DNA from: Euryarchaeota archaeon UBA501
GTDB lineage: Archaea; Thermoplasmatota; Poseidoniia; Poseidoniales; Thalassarchaeaceae
Direction of reading: 5' to 3'
DNA: 7,263 bases
NCBI GenBank assembly: GCA_002505685.1
Contig: DAVT01000131.1
Span: 1-7,263, forward strand
The translations under genes were made by a program, and so were the position numbers. A model generated the notes under the pieces. It saw only the letters and a list, made by a program, of their open reading frames with translations, was not told the DNA's origin and ran no database searches. Below, in pieces: positions 6,901 to 7,263 of the stretch. Numbering within the stretch: the first letter of the stretch is position 1; every line of letters starts with the position of its first letter.

Positions 6901-7245
6901 GTTCGCGAAGACAATGCGATTAAGATTGAAGTTAACGACATGTTCTGGGTGTATCCAAACAACCAACCTCCGCTTGAAGGTTGTAGAGATTCTACAGCTG
7001 AAAATTATGATCCAGCAGCACTAGTCGATGATGGAAGTTGCTCATATGCATGGGCCGAACGTCTTCAGAATGATTTGAGTGAGGGCGCGTTCCAACAAGC
7101 AGGAATAGTAGTCGTCGCATTGCTGGTATTGAATCTCCTCATGATTCCATTGTTGATAAACAAGTACAAGGAAGTCAAAATCAAAATCAAGCGAAAGCAG
7201 GCAAAGAAATCGTCCATGGGCGAGTTTGAAGAATTCTTTGAGTGA
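3913..7245 (+). CDS. Large secreted surface protein with C-terminal membrane anchor
   Basis: This 1110-residue protein starts with a Sec signal peptide: a basic stretch (RARRARNRHR), a hydrophobic core (18-33) and a probable cut after VQA (residue 37). Residues 40-540 are beta-rich and unassigned, with segments that recall CARDB-type adhesion folds (about 270-415). A PKD/Ig-like domain follows (about 540-625), then a beta-rich part (about 630-760), two fibronectin type III-like domains (about 764-875, with VMLTWDN and WEIYRKE; about 890-1008, with VTLSWTWP and WNLYRAQ), and a Cys-bounded GC...NYDP...DDGSC motif (1023-1043). A transmembrane helix (1064-1082) and a basic, then acidic, tail (KIKIKRKQAKK to EFEEFFE) end the protein, so the bulk is outside and the tail in the cytoplasm. 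About 17 N-x-S/T sequons suggest glycosylation. ATG 3913 is chosen because the signal peptide begins there; the upstream extension to 3733 lacks one and overlaps the opposite gene. Likely an adhesin or envelope protein; no enzyme motif was seen. Confidence 0.88.
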   Translation: MGSVQRARRARNRHRAGGLVLLMILSAFAALISPVQAQVSDDDVAISSAIVPIPNWNYDDSDVLDWTPQIIVENQYNFLAVQRSIKMEICGGDHTQADTCPASQVIQEATANSPNLQPRGSSGDSAIVSFYSFLWYVDSADISTFAGEFTIMFHFEMEDNVPANDHLRYKLIILDDLVDLIVNDHDVDTSAVYNSNTPIPASLDARTRSWPAEQSFTADWSMHMVDTLVAESEDCVLWEKNHTGQGNMEGTGELIIHTATHYNSTSTMHHSPFDIGVTITNTTSFIFGNVAVSGTQFGSTHTVELLATLNGSELYSETWQFIGDGTQQNMVYNTDFENGTICFSAKLTVDDIQIAQDSRLVEDVSGTSNSVAIALPDIIAPQTGVFEVRAWVNGTYLDPNQENDQIVFEIIVNDTIDVWIREVVPARGAANYVQQNGQYLSKFPYGEQSIRVVSGNIGWVTVPVRMEINLYDLYTGDYAAGPYTCNQTLTPGEEFTCDFDFSSTGLFSLNASIVTTDGSSDLFPSDNWVEQAIIVDFGAINPTIANPTPSQVFETGQEILAVAAVDPQAPMPLNFTWRMNYLEVLGYGQIANFTMPMGEWLLTLYVSDTAGNLEVTTQPVRILNRVELSAEPHIISGVAISTYTIELEFSEPQLPPTGVFYPTAYNRAKEPLMMFNLSMESPYGVDISVDSIDVSLDLNHFLPPNINQSTVELLHLPNWEGTQMTDITGDDSYLIYDNGTMELYIEGSKGGSFMLIGELSPVVVNPANLTIQLQKDGQVMLTWDNEGDYENPYFGGWEIYRKEIFRFSYPFESETQFESVTSGYFVLNVAHDTDSWQDPNFWDQGTCLSYLVIAHNRAGVSDWRFGNVSNAVWNPETQRMQVDQVCVDNSNPATTVEDLDGVVSFNNDTNRHTVTLSWTWPEIDDEGPLTWNLYRAQVVLPSVTYMVPLETGLQGEPGESATFSETENALRSSIKVEQTYYYVLVPLDSVGNSDYLVREDNAIKIEVNDMFWVYPNNQPPLEGCRDSTAENYDPAALVDDGSCSYAWAERLQNDLSEGAFQQAGIVVVALLVLNLLMIPLLINKYKEVKIKIKRKQAKKSSMGEFEEFFE
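6979..7041 (+). other. GC...DDGSC acidic Cys motif beside the membrane anchor
   Basis: This part of the surface-protein gene encodes residues 1023-1043, beginning GCRDSTAENYDP and ending VDDGSC. Two cysteines flank an Asp/Asn-rich loop. Motifs of the form GC-x-D-x-x-A-x-NY-(D/N)P-x-A-x-x-DDGSC recur in secreted proteins of marine bacteria and archaea. A disulfide and calcium binding are plausible inferences. Here it is a single copy, about 20 residues before the transmembrane helix, acting as a stalk-like linker. Confidence 0.6.
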
Positions 7246-7263
7246 TGGCGCGACGTGGGAGAT
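7245..7263 (+). CDS. Possible start of a downstream gene (partial)
   Basis: ATG at 7245 shares its A with the stop codon of the surface-protein gene (TGATG). It opens a frame reading M-A-R-R-G-R up to the window edge. One-base stop/start overlaps are typical of co-transcribed, translationally coupled genes, and the basic start could be the beginning of a signal peptide or a nucleic-acid-binding protein. With six codons visible, nothing more can be said. Confidence 0.35.

Overview
The window looks archaeal and most resembles a marine planktonic euryarchaeon of the Poseidoniales (Marine Group II) type. This is an inference from gene content, not from a marker gene. It rests on KaiC/RadA-type single-domain ATPases, a TATA-like box about 27 nt ahead of two start codons (the leaderless arrangement), one strong archaeal Shine-Dalgarno site, a type IV pilin-like N-terminus carrying a lamin-tail domain, and a large secreted protein with many N-glycosylation sequons and a GC...DDGSC motif next to a C-terminal membrane anchor. 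No rRNA, tRNA, mobile element, CRISPR array or long repeat was seen.

Layout: two divergent transcription units share a 122 bp region (3791-3912). To the left, on the minus strand, four genes are packed with overlaps of a few bases or no gap. They are a pilin-like/lamin-tail surface protein (2714-3790), a KaiC-like ATPase with intact Walker motifs (1875-2720), a short KaiC-like protein with a destroyed P-loop (1295-1882), and a third KaiC-like protein whose P-loop has lost its lysine (463-1284). After a 79 bp gap comes a small protein of unknown function (39-383) with its own TATA-like box. To the right, on the plus strand, one long gene (3913-7245) encodes a 1110-residue surface protein with a signal peptide, beta-rich and fibronectin-like domains, and a C-terminal transmembrane anchor. 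A further gene appears to begin in the last 19 bases.

How they may work together (inference): the three co-transcribed KaiC-family proteins, one competent and two degenerate, could form a mixed-subunit ring or a switch in which only one subunit type hydrolyses ATP. Their co-transcription with a membrane-anchored pilin-like protein, opposite a large surface protein, suggests a link to the cell envelope, loosely recalling the archaellum, where the KaiC-like FlaH works with pilin-like subunits. However, no secretion ATPase (FlaI/PilB type) or platform protein (FlaJ/PilC type) is present here, so a pilus or archaellum machine cannot be claimed from this window.
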